A stretch of DNA of 64,000 bases from an uncultured Collinsella sp. (GCA_934654775.1 CAKUGR010000001.1:251657-315656); one strand, 5' to 3'; shown: positions 23,977-32,290, numbered from the stretch's first letter. Numbers and translations are program-made. Notes: generated from the sequence alone by a model not told the origin.

Positions 23977-24271
23977 CGTCGTAATCCTCAAAAGCGCGCG
24001 ATATGAGTACGAGAGTATTGTCGGATACCTTGCTCAAATCCTCAAGAATCCGCGTGCAGCAGGCAATTTTGTCGCTGAGTTTGAATATCAGCTTGACCTG
24101 CTTCGCGAGCAGCCTCTTTTACGTCCCCTCTCGCACATGCAAGAGCTGGCGGCACGTAATTACCGATCGTTTCCCGTCAACAACTACGTATGTCTATACA
24201 AATTTGAACACGAAACAATCTATATCGCCCACATCTTTCATCAGTCACAGGACTACGCCCGCTTGGTCTAG
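23966..24271 (+). CDS. type II toxin, RelE/ParE superfamily
   Basis: 101-residue protein with the RelE/ParE plan: an opening strand YNVVILKSARYEYESIVGYL, helices to about 55, then the strands RNYRSFPVNNYVCLYKFEHETIYIAHIFHQSQDY. The C-terminal I-x-x-I-x-H-x-R/Q-DY ending is typical of ParE/RelE. Whether it cuts mRNA on ribosomes or acts on gyrase cannot be decided. Translation is coupled to the antitoxin by overlap. Confidence 0.83.
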   Translation: MTYNVVILKSARYEYESIVGYLAQILKNPRAAGNFVAEFEYQLDLLREQPLLRPLSHMQELAARNYRSFPVNNYVCLYKFEHETIYIAHIFHQSQDYARLV

Positions 24272-24300
24272 CCCACAAGCTGAATACTTGGCCCGAGCGC

Positions 24301-24381
24301 ATTTGCGTGTCATATCGCGCCACGTTGACGCGTAAAATGACGCGCAAATTTTTACGCGCAATCATATTTGACGCACAAATG
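24301..24381. repeat. cluster of TGACGCGCAAAT-like short repeats
   Basis: Five imperfect copies of a 12-mer: TGACGCGTAAAA (24326), TGACGCGCAAAT (24338), TGACGCACAAAT (24369), and inverted copies at 24301-24312 and about 24350-24361. They lie between the toxin gene and the end of the downstream minus-strand regulator, outside any coding frame. Confidence 0.5.
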
Positions 24382-24472
24382 GTGTTTTTACTTATACGTG
24401 TCATTCTGCACGTCGTATTGAAGCGATAATCCCCGCGCCGGCAGAGGGCAAAAGTATCGCCTGCAGCGTTAG

Positions 24473-25237
24473 CTAGCAAATGACCCGCGTGTGTTCCTCG
24501 ATGGCGGCACGATCCTCGGCGGTAATACCCGGCTCGCACACCACGGCGTCCAAATTGTCCAGGCGGCAGAAGGTATAGAAGTCGCGCTTGCCGATCTTGC
24601 TGGAGTCGGCGATCAGATAGCGCGAGTCTGCCTTGCTAAAAGCGAGCTGCTGGATACGGCCCTCATCCATGTTTGACGTAGACACGTCGCCATCCAGAAT
24701 GCCGTTGGCGCCGATAAACGCCGCATCGATGCCCAGCGCGCGAAGGGTATCCTCGGCCGTTGGTCCCACAAAAGCGGCGGTGCGGCGACGGTACACACCG
24801 CCCACGAGGCACAAGTCGCAGTCCTCGCGCGCCTCGAGCAGGTTAAACACCGAAAGCGAATTGGTCACAATGCGCAGGCGAAACGTCGGCAGCATCGAGG
24901 CCATCTGCTCAACCGTGGTGCCCGTACCCAAAAAGATGGTCGAGTCTTCCTCGATAAGCTCCACAGCACGGCGCGCAATCTGCAGCTTTTCCTCGGCATG
25001 CTTAGTTCGCTTTTCGCTGTGCGAATACTCATGGCGCAGCATAGCGTGCGGACGGCCCTGTGCACTGCGGGCTCCGCCGTGCACGCGCTCGATCTCGCCC
25101 AGGCTCGCAAGTTCCTCAAGGTCGCGGCGAATCGTCATGTCCGAAACGCCCAGCGCATCAGAAATCTCTTTGACCGAGACCGTGCCCTGCTCCTCGAGCA
25201 GCTGCCGAACCTTATCCTGTCGCTCCGCTTTAATCAC
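24473..25237 (-). CDS. DeoR/GlpR-family regulator
   Basis: 254 residues from the GTG at 25237 (CGAGGAC upstream); a longer frame opens at 25288. Winged helix-turn-helix ISDALGVSDMTIRRDLEEL and the family tag ERVHGGA, then FLGTGTTVEQMASML, LVGGVYRRRTAAFVGP and LIADSSKIGKRDF in the sugar-phosphate domain. It is divergent to galM and could equally be the LacR-type repressor of the tagatose genes, since DeoR proteins commonly sense tagatose-6-phosphate. That role is inferred. Confidence 0.86.
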   Translation of the reverse strand: MIKAERQDKVRQLLEEQGTVSVKEISDALGVSDMTIRRDLEELASLGEIERVHGGARSAQGRPHAMLRHEYSHSEKRTKHAEEKLQIARRAVELIEEDSTIFLGTGTTVEQMASMLPTFRLRIVTNSLSVFNLLEAREDCDLCLVGGVYRRRTAAFVGPTAEDTLRALGIDAAFIGANGILDGDVSTSNMDEGRIQQLAFSKADSRYLIADSSKIGKRDFYTFCRLDNLDAVVCEPGITAEDRAAIEEHTRVIC

Positions 25238-25442
25238 GATGAGTCCTCGCTGTTCCACGCTCACGTCAATCCAAACAGTAACGAACAAATTGTATCAGAA
25301 TCGCGCGCGCTAAAAATGAGCGCCCACACAGCCCAAATCATCACTTTTTTGAGAAAAATACCCCCTGCTTTAGTGGGGTGTAGTGATAATCTCGCCTGTT
25401 CGCGCTACAGTTTGTCCGGAATACCTCGATGTTAGGAACTAA

Positions 25443-26495
25443 ATGATCACTTCCGAGCTTTTCGGCACCGCGCCGTGCGGTACCCCCGTTCATCGTTACA
25501 CCCTCAACGGGCCCGAGATCTGCGTTCGCATTATGGACTATGGCGCCACCGTGCTGGGTATCGATGTGCCCGACATTCCCGGCAACGTGCGCGATGTGGT
25601 GTTGGGCTTCGACAAGCTCGAGGATTACTTTGACAACCCCGCTTGCTTTGGCGCGACCATCGGCCCCGTGGCCAACCGCACTGCGGGTGCCACGATCACC
25701 ATCGACGGCACAGACTGGCATATGCCGGCCAACGAAGGCGTCAACAACCTGCACAGCGATCTTGAGCACGGCCTGCACAAGCGCGTGTGGGACGTTGAAC
25801 TCGACGAGGTCCACAACGCCGTGCGCATGACCACCTCGCTTGAGGATGGCGAGTTGGGTCTGCCCGGCAACCGCACCTTTACGGCCGTGTTTACCGTTAC
25901 ACACACCGGCGTCTTTCGTATCGAGTATGGCTGCGAGAGCGATCGCGCCACCTACGTGTCCATGACCAACCACACGTACTTTAACCTTGCCGGTCATAAC
26001 GCCGGCATGGACTGTGAGCACTTCTTTGTTGCTAACGCTGCCCACTACCTGCCCATTGATGACCAGAATATCCCCACCGGCGAGATTGCTCCGGTCGAGG
26101 GAACACCATTTGACTTTCGCGAGCTGCGCCCCGTCGCTCCCGGCATGGAGGCCGACGACCCGCAGATTAAGCAGGCCCGTGGCTACGATCACTGTCTGTG
26201 CATTGACGGCTATCAGTACGGCCGTAATCTGCGCCGCGCCCTGCATGTTGAGGAGATGTGGACCGGCCGCGAGCTTGACTACTACACCACCGCCCCGGGC
26301 GTGCAGCTCTACACTGGCAACTGGCTGGGCGACGAGCACGCCAAGGACGATGCTAACTATGGCTGGGGTGCCGGCTTTGCCCTCGAGGCAGAGATGTACC
26401 CCGACACGCCGCACCAGCCTCTGTTCCCACAGGGCATTGTGGGCCCGGGTCACCCCTATAGCAATGTGATCGAGTACCACTTTATGAGGCACTAA
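25443..26495 (+). CDS. galM: galactose mutarotase (aldose 1-epimerase)
   Basis: 350-residue cytoplasmic enzyme interconverting alpha- and beta-galactose so that GalK gets its anomer. Seen: YGATVLGIDVPD, the substrate loop GATIGPVANRTAGATITIDG, the catalytic His in NHTYFNLAGHN, YDHCLCIDGY, and a C-terminal VQLYTGNWLG with GYDH / E regions of GalM. The ribosome site is GTTAGGAAC just upstream. It is separate from galKT but would feed that pathway. Confidence 0.92.
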   Translation: MITSELFGTAPCGTPVHRYTLNGPEICVRIMDYGATVLGIDVPDIPGNVRDVVLGFDKLEDYFDNPACFGATIGPVANRTAGATITIDGTDWHMPANEGVNNLHSDLEHGLHKRVWDVELDEVHNAVRMTTSLEDGELGLPGNRTFTAVFTVTHTGVFRIEYGCESDRATYVSMTNHTYFNLAGHNAGMDCEHFFVANAAHYLPIDDQNIPTGEIAPVEGTPFDFRELRPVAPGMEADDPQIKQARGYDHCLCIDGYQYGRNLRRALHVEEMWTGRELDYYTTAPGVQLYTGNWLGDEHAKDDANYGWGAGFALEAEMYPDTPHQPLFPQGIVGPGHPYSNVIEYHFMRH

Positions 26496-26521
26496 GCCCA
26501 TAACGCAACATATCGCACAGC

Positions 26522-26557
26522 AGCGCCCGCCGGCAACACCGCCGACGGGCGCTTTTT
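26522..26557 (+). terminator. rho-independent terminator of galM
   Basis: AGCGCCCG / CGGGCGCT stem with an inner GCCGGC-like loop, then TTTTT, 26 bases past the galM stop. Confidence 0.85.
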
Positions 26558-26596
26558 CATCTTTTAGGCTCATTTTAGCTGTGACTGTATGAGTGA

Positions 26597-26762
26597 CATA
26601 TCAAAACTATGCCCATTTACTACGTTTAGCCCGGGATGCTCGACCATGCACCGCTTTTTGTTAAATTCGCGAGCCGTCTACCTGCGGTTTTGTTTTTCCC
26701 AAATTCGACATGCTCGGCGATAGCCGATCAAAAGTAGTGAATGGACATAGTTTTTGACAGGT
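26597..26762. repeat. ~165-bp element with ~28-bp terminal inverted repeats
   Basis: Left arm 26600-26627 (TCAAAACTATGCCCATTTAC...) and right arm 26730-26759 are inverted repeats agreeing at about 24 of 28 positions with one indel. The inside is about 100 bases, partly T-rich, without a gene. With the galM terminator it accounts for the 326-base gap between two convergent genes. Size and ends resemble a miniature inverted-repeat element or a very long hairpin. Confidence 0.5.
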
Positions 26763-26821
26763 GGCATCGCGCGCGTCCCTCGCAAAGGCAAAATGATCCG
26801 TTTTCCTCCATCCCCAAGGGA

Positions 26822-27304
26822 TCAGTTAAACAGATTGCTGATGGAGTCGGGGTCGGAGCTGGGAAGGTAGCGGATTTCTAGCTCTATGCCGAGCTCTTGC
26901 AGCTCTTTGAGGGCGGCAACATCCTCGTCGTCTACGGCAACTGCGGGCGTTACGGGACGCTTGCCCTCCCCTGCCTGCATATGGCCGATGCTGATCTTGG
27001 TGATGGGCACGCCGCCCTTAACCAGCGCCAATGCGTCCGCAGGCGACGCTACCATAATCAGGATCCATTGGCGCGGCGTCGCGGTATGAATGATGTCAAT
27101 CGTCCTTTGGACCGAGAAAAACCGTGTCCACACGCCCTCGGGCGCCGCCACCCTCATGGGTGCCCACTTGCGCGAATCCGCCGCAATCCCGTCGTTGACG
27201 ATCAGGACAAGGTTGGAGCCTACGGCCTCATTCCACTGCTCAATGTCTTGTGCATAGATAAAGCGGTCGTCAATGCGTGTAAGAAGAATCTTGGGTTGAG
27301 CCAT
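26822..27304 (-). CDS. orphan mannose-family EIIB-like protein lacking the phospho-histidine
   Basis: 160 residues, aligned end to end with the EIIB at 36565 (same length, same LTRID start, same GGVPI-K-IGHMQ and ELQELGIELEIR blocks). The active-site motif reads RIDDRFIYAQDIEQW, so the His that accepts phosphate in this family is Tyr17, and the next Gly is Ala. No EIIA, EIIC or EIID is adjacent. A phosphotransfer-dead regulatory or decoy role is possible; a decaying copy is the alternative, although the frame is intact. The ATG at 27304 lies 157 bases from the tRNA gene on the other strand. Confidence 0.8.
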   Translation of the reverse strand: MAQPKILLTRIDDRFIYAQDIEQWNEAVGSNLVLIVNDGIAADSRKWAPMRVAAPEGVWTRFFSVQRTIDIIHTATPRQWILIMVASPADALALVKGGVPITKISIGHMQAGEGKRPVTPAVAVDDEDVAALKELQELGIELEIRYLPSSDPDSISNLFN

Positions 27305-27461
27305 CGCCGCCCCATTCTGTTCGAGGCCCGTAAGAGCAAGACATCACGTCTCCAATATTAGTGCATTTAAAGTGAGAAAAGCCGTCAGAACACTTGCGCG
27401 GATTTGCGATGTCCCGTATCATAGACAGCCGTTGACGCCTCAGTTGCGTCACCACATGGCC

Positions 27462-27537
27462 GCCAGCGTAGCTCAGTTGGTAGAGCACCGCTCTCGTAAA
27501 GCGGGGGTCACCGGTTCGAGCCCGGTCGCTGGCTCCA
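27462..27537 (+). tRNA. tRNA-Thr (anticodon CGT)
   Basis: Full cloverleaf: acceptor GCCAGCG (27462-27468) pairs with CGCTGGC (27527-27533); D arm GCTC...GAGC; anticodon stem CCGCT/AGCGG with loop CTCGTAA; T arm ACCGG-TTCGAGC-CCGGT; CCA is encoded at 27535-27537. A promoter TTGCGC-17-TATCAT lies at 27394-27422. Confidence 0.97.
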
Positions 27538-27549
27538 TTGCACAAGATA

Positions 27550-27571
27550 GCCGCCTTCGGGCGGCTTTTTT
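27550..27571 (+). terminator. terminator of tRNA-Thr
   Basis: GCCGCC-TTCG-GGCGGC followed by TTTTTT, 12 bases after the tRNA. Confidence 0.93.
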
Positions 27572-27746
27572 GTTGCCGATTTTCGCGCACGCCCGTCAAT
27601 CCAAGCACCACGCCGTCGGGCACCCCCTACTCAACAACAAAAGCCCCGCCGACCGCGAACTCCCAAGCGGAAGCCACAATCAACGGGGCTCATGCGCGAC
27701 CGCCTCGAGGGAATCGCGCCAATACACGGCTCAATCGAGCGGCGCG

Positions 27747-28220
27747 CTACTCCTCCCAGTAGGCGTCGGCAAGCAGCTTAAAGCAGATCTTCTTGACCGG
27801 CTGCGCGCCATCGCCCGGGAACTCGAGCGTGGGCATATGAGGCTCGCCGGCAACGAACAGGGCGAACTTGTCGTCAGCCAGATCGCCGGCGATCGAGGCG
27901 TCGGAATCGACCAGATCGTAGTCGTCCTTCTCGTCGAACTCCTGAACCAGCGTCAGGCTGCCCGTGGCGACCTTAAAGGCCTCGCGACCCTCAACGTCAA
28001 TCTGCAGGTCGTGATAGCGCTGATGCGTCTCATAGTGAGCGTCGGCCTCGGGACGCGTCGTGGGGGCCATGACGTTCGCAAAGACCTTGTCGCCCAGAAT
28101 CGGATGGCTGCCGACCTCGAGCTCCGCCGAATCGTTCTCCTCGAGCCAATCGATCAGCACGTCGAGACCCTTGAGCATTCCGCGGTATTCCTCGATATCG
28201 CCCAGTGCACCGTAAATCAT
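27747..28220 (-). CDS. YhcH/YjgK/YiaL family protein (DUF386)
   Basis: 157-residue cupin-like protein. Seen: MIYGALGDIEEYRG start, YETHQRYHDLQIDVEGRE with the H-x-x-x-H metal-type cluster, and the late FAGEPHMP-like segment VAGEPHMPTLEF before KKICFKLL. Members near sialic-acid genes act as sugar anomerases, and EbgC is a beta-galactosidase subunit; here it lies beside a nagA fragment and lacC-lacX. A sugar epimerase/anomerase role for an amino-sugar or galactose derivative is the best guess. Confidence 0.82.
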   Translation of the reverse strand: MIYGALGDIEEYRGMLKGLDVLIDWLEENDSAELEVGSHPILGDKVFANVMAPTTRPEADAHYETHQRYHDLQIDVEGREAFKVATGSLTLVQEFDEKDDYDLVDSDASIAGDLADDKFALFVAGEPHMPTLEFPGDGAQPVKKICFKLLADAYWEE

Positions 28221-28252
28221 CTAAATCCCCTCTCGGATCGTCTCTTTGGCAG

Positions 28253-28423
28253 CTACTCGGTAAACGCGTTACCAACGCTGTTGCCGCCCACACACGTCTC
28301 GACCAGGGTAAGGTCGGGATTGAACACGACAAAGTCGGCGTCGCGCCCCGGCATAATGCTACCGCACTTGTCGCCCACACGGACAAACAAGGAGCGAGCA
28401 ATACCGAGGCGCAACCCAAACTC
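28253..28423 (-). pseudogene. 3' fragment of nagA
   Basis: The minus strand of the gap between lacC2 and yhcH encodes DKCGSIMPGRDADFVVF then TLVE and SVGNAFTE with a stop at 28253-28255. This is the C-terminal 40 or so residues of NagA, nearly the same as the end of the intact gene at 31121. Similarity starts right after the lacC2 stop; the catalytic part is missing. It is the scar of a duplication or recombination at this locus. Confidence 0.85.
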
Positions 28424-29359
28424 TTACAGCTCGGTTACGACAACACCGTTGTAGACCTCGTCCCAACGGTCCATGACCAGATGGCCGGTCATCGGATCCA
28501 TGGCATTGAGCTTGCCGCAGGTGTTGGCGGTACGCAGCACCGTCTCGTCGTCCGCGCCAGCAGCGATGGCATGCGCAAAGCCGGCGATGGTGGAGTCGCC
28601 GGAGCCAGTGGCGTTAACAGCCGGGATATCGGGCGTCTTGGCGCGGAACGCACGGCCGTTGTGGAAGCCCACGGAGCCGGCGGCGCCCATGGACACGACG
28701 ACCCAAGGGATATCGGAGAAGCGGGCGTCGGAGGCAAGCGCTGCGCGAAGCTCGTCCACGTCGTCGGTGGTAAAGCTCGTGCCCAGAAGGCCGTTGATTT
28801 CGGTCAGGTTAGGCTTAACCAGCTCGGGCTTGACCTCGGACTTAAGGGCGGCCTCGAGCGAGGCACCCGAGGTGTCGAGTAGCACCTTGGCGCCGGCGTT
28901 CTCGGCAATGTCCGTAATCTTGGCATAGTAGTCGGCCTCGACGCCGCGGGGCAGCGAGCCCGAGATAGTGACGACATCGGCCTTGCTCGCTAGCTCGGTA
29001 AACTTGGCGGTAAAGGCATCGAGCTCCTCGGGAGCAATCGTCGGGCCGCTCTCGAGCAGCTCGGTCTGGTTGCCAGCGTGGAGAATATTCAGGCAGATGC
29101 GGGTCTCGCCGGCGATGGGTACAAAATCGTTCTTGATGCCGTTGGCATCCATGAGCTCCGCCATGTAGGCGCCCATGTGACCGCCGAGCAGACCGGTAGC
29201 AACAACATCGTCGCCCAGCTGACCCAGGACACGGGCCACGTTGAGGCCCTTGCCACCGGCGGTCTTTTCGGGCGTCACGCGGTTGACGTCGTCGATAACA
29301 AGCTCGTCGAGCTGATAGCGCGTATCGACGGACGGATTCATCGTAACGGTGAGGATCAT
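28424..29359 (-). CDS. lacC: tagatose-6-phosphate kinase / 1-phosphofructokinase family (copy 2)
   Basis: 311 residues with the same motifs as copy 1 at 8841 (GGKGLNVARVL, LSGSLPRGVE-like ISGSLPRGVE, NATGSGDSTIAGF), about 40 substitutions by hand count. AAGGAGC precedes the ATG. It lies with lacX2 next to nagA and agaS. AgaS yields tagatose-6-phosphate from galactosamine-6-phosphate, so this copy probably serves the N-acetylgalactosamine route while copy 1 serves lactose. Confidence 0.88.
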   Translation of the reverse strand: MILTVTMNPSVDTRYQLDELVIDDVNRVTPEKTAGGKGLNVARVLGQLGDDVVATGLLGGHMGAYMAELMDANGIKNDFVPIAGETRICLNILHAGNQTELLESGPTIAPEELDAFTAKFTELASKADVVTISGSLPRGVEADYYAKITDIAENAGAKVLLDTSGASLEAALKSEVKPELVKPNLTEINGLLGTSFTTDDVDELRAALASDARFSDIPWVVVSMGAAGSVGFHNGRAFRAKTPDIPAVNATGSGDSTIAGFAHAIAAGADDETVLRTANTCGKLNAMDPMTGHLVMDRWDEVYNGVVVTEL

Positions 29360-29418
29360 TTTTAGCTCCTTATCTCGCAGGCTCCTTGTGCCTCGCGATA
29401 CGAGTCGACAAAACGGAA

Positions 29419-30300
29419 TTACAGAATCTCAATCGTGAACGAGCGAACGACGGTCTCCTTGGGCTTGGCGACAAGGCAGCCGCGCTTGTGTTCAAGCACA
29501 TCGTCCTCATCAGAGCAGGTCGAAAGGCCGCCCCAAGGCTCAACTGCCACAAAATCGCCCTCGGGCTTGCTCCACACAATGAGATACGGGAAGCCCTCAA
29601 AACTCAGGCGAACGCCCTTGTCCTCCCCCTTCTTGGAAAGCGTGACCTGACGGCTCTCGAGCACGTCAAAGATAGTCTCGGCAAAATCGAAAAGCTCGTG
29701 CGACAGCGGCAGGGTCTTTCCCACCATGGGGTTCTTGGAGCGGTTGGCCACGTCGATCAAACCGGTCGAGGGAACGGCGGTGCAAAGCTCCGCGGCCTCG
29801 TCCTTCTCAAACCGCAGCTCGTAGTCCGTATAGGCCTCGTCCTCGTCGAGCGGGCACCTAAAACCGGGATGTCCGCCAATAAAGAACGGCATGTCCTCGG
29901 TACCCTCGTTGGTCACCTCGTAGGAGACGCGCACGGCAGTGCCCTCGAGCGTGTAGCGGGCAACGAGCTTAAACGGATACGGATAGTCGCTCAGCAACGC
30001 GGCGTTATCCTCCGAAGCCAGGCACATCGCCAGCTCGCTCTCGCTTTGACTCAGCAGCTTCCACTCCTGCTTGCGCGCAAACCCGTGACGGGCGAGCTTC
30101 ACGTGATGTCCGGCAAACGTCATGGCATTGCCATCGCGCAGGCCTCCGCAAATCGGGAAACAGATCGGTGCTTGACCGGACCACACGGCAGGGTCGCCCT
30201 GCCACAGATACTCGCGACCGTCGGCGTCGATTGAGGTGAACGAGCCGCCAGCCGTGGAAACCTTAATAGAAATCGAATCGTTGGAAAGAGCGTATTCCAT
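29419..30300 (-). CDS. lacX: aldose 1-epimerase family protein, LacX-like (copy 2)
   Basis: 293 residues, same length as the LacX at 9833 and collinear with it throughout (GREYLWQGDPAVWSGQAPIC, FIGGHPGFRCPLDEDEA, WSKPEGDFVAVEPWGG). CGAAAGGATGGGC precedes the ATG at 30300. With lacC2 downstream by 59 bases it repeats the lacX-lacC cassette of the lac operon. The substrate is unsettled, as for copy 1. Confidence 0.85.
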   Translation of the reverse strand: MEYALSNDSISIKVSTAGGSFTSIDADGREYLWQGDPAVWSGQAPICFPICGGLRDGNAMTFAGHHVKLARHGFARKQEWKLLSQSESELAMCLASEDNAALLSDYPYPFKLVARYTLEGTAVRVSYEVTNEGTEDMPFFIGGHPGFRCPLDEDEAYTDYELRFEKDEAAELCTAVPSTGLIDVANRSKNPMVGKTLPLSHELFDFAETIFDVLESRQVTLSKKGEDKGVRLSFEGFPYLIVWSKPEGDFVAVEPWGGLSTCSDEDDVLEHKRGCLVAKPKETVVRSFTIEIL

Positions 30301-30460
30301 TGCCCATCCTTTCGAACAACTGCTCTGTCATCGCTCGCAAGCACCCGTCTCAGTCCTAGCCAAAAGACAAACCTGCACGTTCATCGATGTGTCCGGTATC
30401 CCAGCCATCCAACGGGGTACCATATTGACATTGACTTCATTACAGCTGAAAGGCCTTCTT

Positions 30461-31045
30461 ATGCGAACCATCATCCTCTACGCCTCGCGCCACCACGGCA
30501 ACACGAAAAAGCTCGTGGACGCCATTGTCGAGGCGCATCCCGAAATCGATACCCTCGACGTAAAGGCACTCGGTAAAAACGAGTACCCCGACCTGCACGA
30601 ATACCATCTGATCGGCGTCGCCACGGGCATCTATTACTCCGAGATCGACAAGGACATGGCACGCGTGCTCACGAACGTGCTGCAGCCGCAGGACAAGGTG
30701 TTTGGCCTTATGACCTACGGTGGCAAAAACAAGTGGTACGGCAAGGATATCGATGGCATCTGCCGCATGAGGCAGGCCATCTTTATGGGTGTCTACGGCT
30801 GCCCCGGCTTTGATACGTGGGGGCCGTTCAAGCTCGCCGGCGGTGTCCAAAAGGGACACCCGACCGCTGAGGAAATTAAGGGCGCCGTCGACTTCTTCGA
30901 CAAGATCGAAGACGAGTATGGCGACATCATTGTCGAAGAGTACGCCAAGCGCGAGAAGCGCCTAGCATACGAGAAGGAGCATCCTGCGGGAGGCCTGGTG
31001 GCCGGCGTGAAGCGCACGGCAAAGAAGATCGCTAACAAGCTGTAA
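30461..31045 (+). CDS. flavodoxin-like protein with basic tail
   Basis: 194 residues from ATG 30461 (GAAAGG upstream; the frame opens earlier, at 30236, without support). The N-terminal IILYASRHHGNTKKLVDAI is the FMN phosphate loop of flavodoxins; GVATGIYYSEIDKDMARVL and FGLMTYGGKNKWYGK contact the flavin. Residues beyond 145 form a charged helix and a lysine-rich end (VAGVKRTAKKIANKL). It resembles flavodoxin-family electron carriers or NAD(P)H-independent reductases; the partner is unknown. Divergent to lacX2. Confidence 0.82.
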   Translation: MRTIILYASRHHGNTKKLVDAIVEAHPEIDTLDVKALGKNEYPDLHEYHLIGVATGIYYSEIDKDMARVLTNVLQPQDKVFGLMTYGGKNKWYGKDIDGICRMRQAIFMGVYGCPGFDTWGPFKLAGGVQKGHPTAEEIKGAVDFFDKIEDEYGDIIVEEYAKREKRLAYEKEHPAGGLVAGVKRTAKKIANKL

Positions 31046-31076
31046 CTGTGAAGGTACTTTTGAGCGTTTAACCCAT

Positions 31077-31115
31077 ACGGCGGGTCCGAGCTGATTCGGG
31101 CCCGCCGTCTTTTTC
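31077..31115. terminator. bidirectional terminator between flavodoxin and nagA
   Basis: ACGGCGGGTCCGA (31077-31089) with TCGGGCCCGCCGT (31096-31108), then CTTTTT. It lies between two convergent genes. Confidence 0.85.
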
Positions 31116-31120
31116 TATCG

Positions 31121-32290
31121 TTACTCGGTAAAGGCGTTGCCGACGCTCTGGCCGCCAACGTAGGTCTCAACGAGGGTGAGCTCGTGGTCGAACACAACAA
31201 AGTCGGCGTCACGACCTGGCATGATGCTGCCGCACTTATCCTCGATGTGCGCGGAACGAGCCGGCACCTCGGTCGCCATGCGAATGGCGATATCGGCGCT
31301 GGCGATGCCCCAGTCGACGATGTTCTTGACGCCCTGGGCGAGCGTGAGCACCGAACCGGCGATGCTCTTGCCGTCGGCGAGCCAGCACAGGTTGTCCTTC
31401 ATGATGACATCCATGCCACCGCTGGTGTAGCTACCCTCGGGCATGCCGCCGCAGCCCAGGCAGTCGGTGATAAGTACCGTGTGCTGCCAGCCCTTTGCCT
31501 GCAGCAGCGCCTTGATGGCGGCAGGGTTCACATGCTTGCCGTCGCAGATGATCTCGGCGTAGGTCTCGGGGGTGGTCATAGCGGCACCCACAACACCGGG
31601 CTCGCGATGATGCAGGCCGCGCTGGCCGTTGTAGGTGTGCGTAAAGCAGCTGGCACCGGCGTTGATAGCGGCGATGCACTCATCGTAGGTGGCATCGGAG
31701 TGGCCAATGCTAGTCACCACGCCCTTGGCGTTCAGGGCAGCAGCGTAGGCGGCGGCACCGTCACGCTCGGCGGCCATAGCGCTCTTGACGATGCGCCCAC
31801 CGGCAGCCTCCTGCCACTGGTCGAAGATCTCCTCGGAGGGATCGATCAGATAGGCGGGGTTCTGCGCACCCACGTGCTTCATGGTAAAGAAGGGGCCCTC
31901 CAGGTAGATGCCCTGGATGCGAGCACCGCAGAAGTCGGGGCCACGGCCCTCGTCGGCCTGGGCGATGGCGGCGCAGGCATCCTTGATCTGCTCAACGCCG
32001 TCGGTAAACGTCGTGGGCAGCCAGCTGGTGGTGCCGCGACGGGCGAGCTCGGTCGAGCTGATATCGATGCCCTCAGGGTCGTTATCGGTAGTCGAGTGGT
32101 TATAGAAGCCATGGATGTGGGTGTCGACCATGCCCGGCGCGATCCACGATCCCGTGTAGTCCTTGATCTCGCAAGAGGGCTCATCGGCCTGCCAGGCGCC
32201 AAAGACGCCGTCCTCGACCATGAGATAGCCGCCCAGCTGCGGGCCTGCCGGCAAGAAGAACTTGTCAGCCTTAATTGCGTACGTGCTCAT
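31121..32290 (-). CDS. nagA: N-acetylglucosamine/N-acetylgalactosamine-6-phosphate deacetylase
   Basis: 389-residue amidohydrolase that removes acetate from the amino-sugar 6-phosphate. Seen: the metal motif VDTHIHGF, the Glu ligand in YLEGPFF, His ligands in SIGHSDA and FTHTYNGQ, the catalytic Asp in LITDCLGCGG, and the C-terminal GSIMPGRDADFVVFDHELTL. AAGGAG precedes the ATG at 32290 (a GTG two codons upstream overlaps that site). Neighbouring agaS and the mannose-type PTS suggest GalNAc-6-phosphate as its real substrate (AgaA role). Confidence 0.92.
   Translation of the reverse strand: MSTYAIKADKFFLPAGPQLGGYLMVEDGVFGAWQADEPSCEIKDYTGSWIAPGMVDTHIHGFYNHSTTDNDPEGIDISSTELARRGTTSWLPTTFTDGVEQIKDACAAIAQADEGRGPDFCGARIQGIYLEGPFFTMKHVGAQNPAYLIDPSEEIFDQWQEAAGGRIVKSAMAAERDGAAAYAAALNAKGVVTSIGHSDATYDECIAAINAGASCFTHTYNGQRGLHHREPGVVGAAMTTPETYAEIICDGKHVNPAAIKALLQAKGWQHTVLITDCLGCGGMPEGSYTSGGMDVIMKDNLCWLADGKSIAGSVLTLAQGVKNIVDWGIASADIAIRMATEVPARSAHIEDKCGSIMPGRDADFVVFDHELTLVETYVGGQSVGNAFTE

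Noticed and set aside
27372..28454. A 360-codon plus-strand frame through the tRNA gene and yhcH
   Set aside because: It crosses a full tRNA and its terminator and is antisense to yhcH; it has no recognisable domain.
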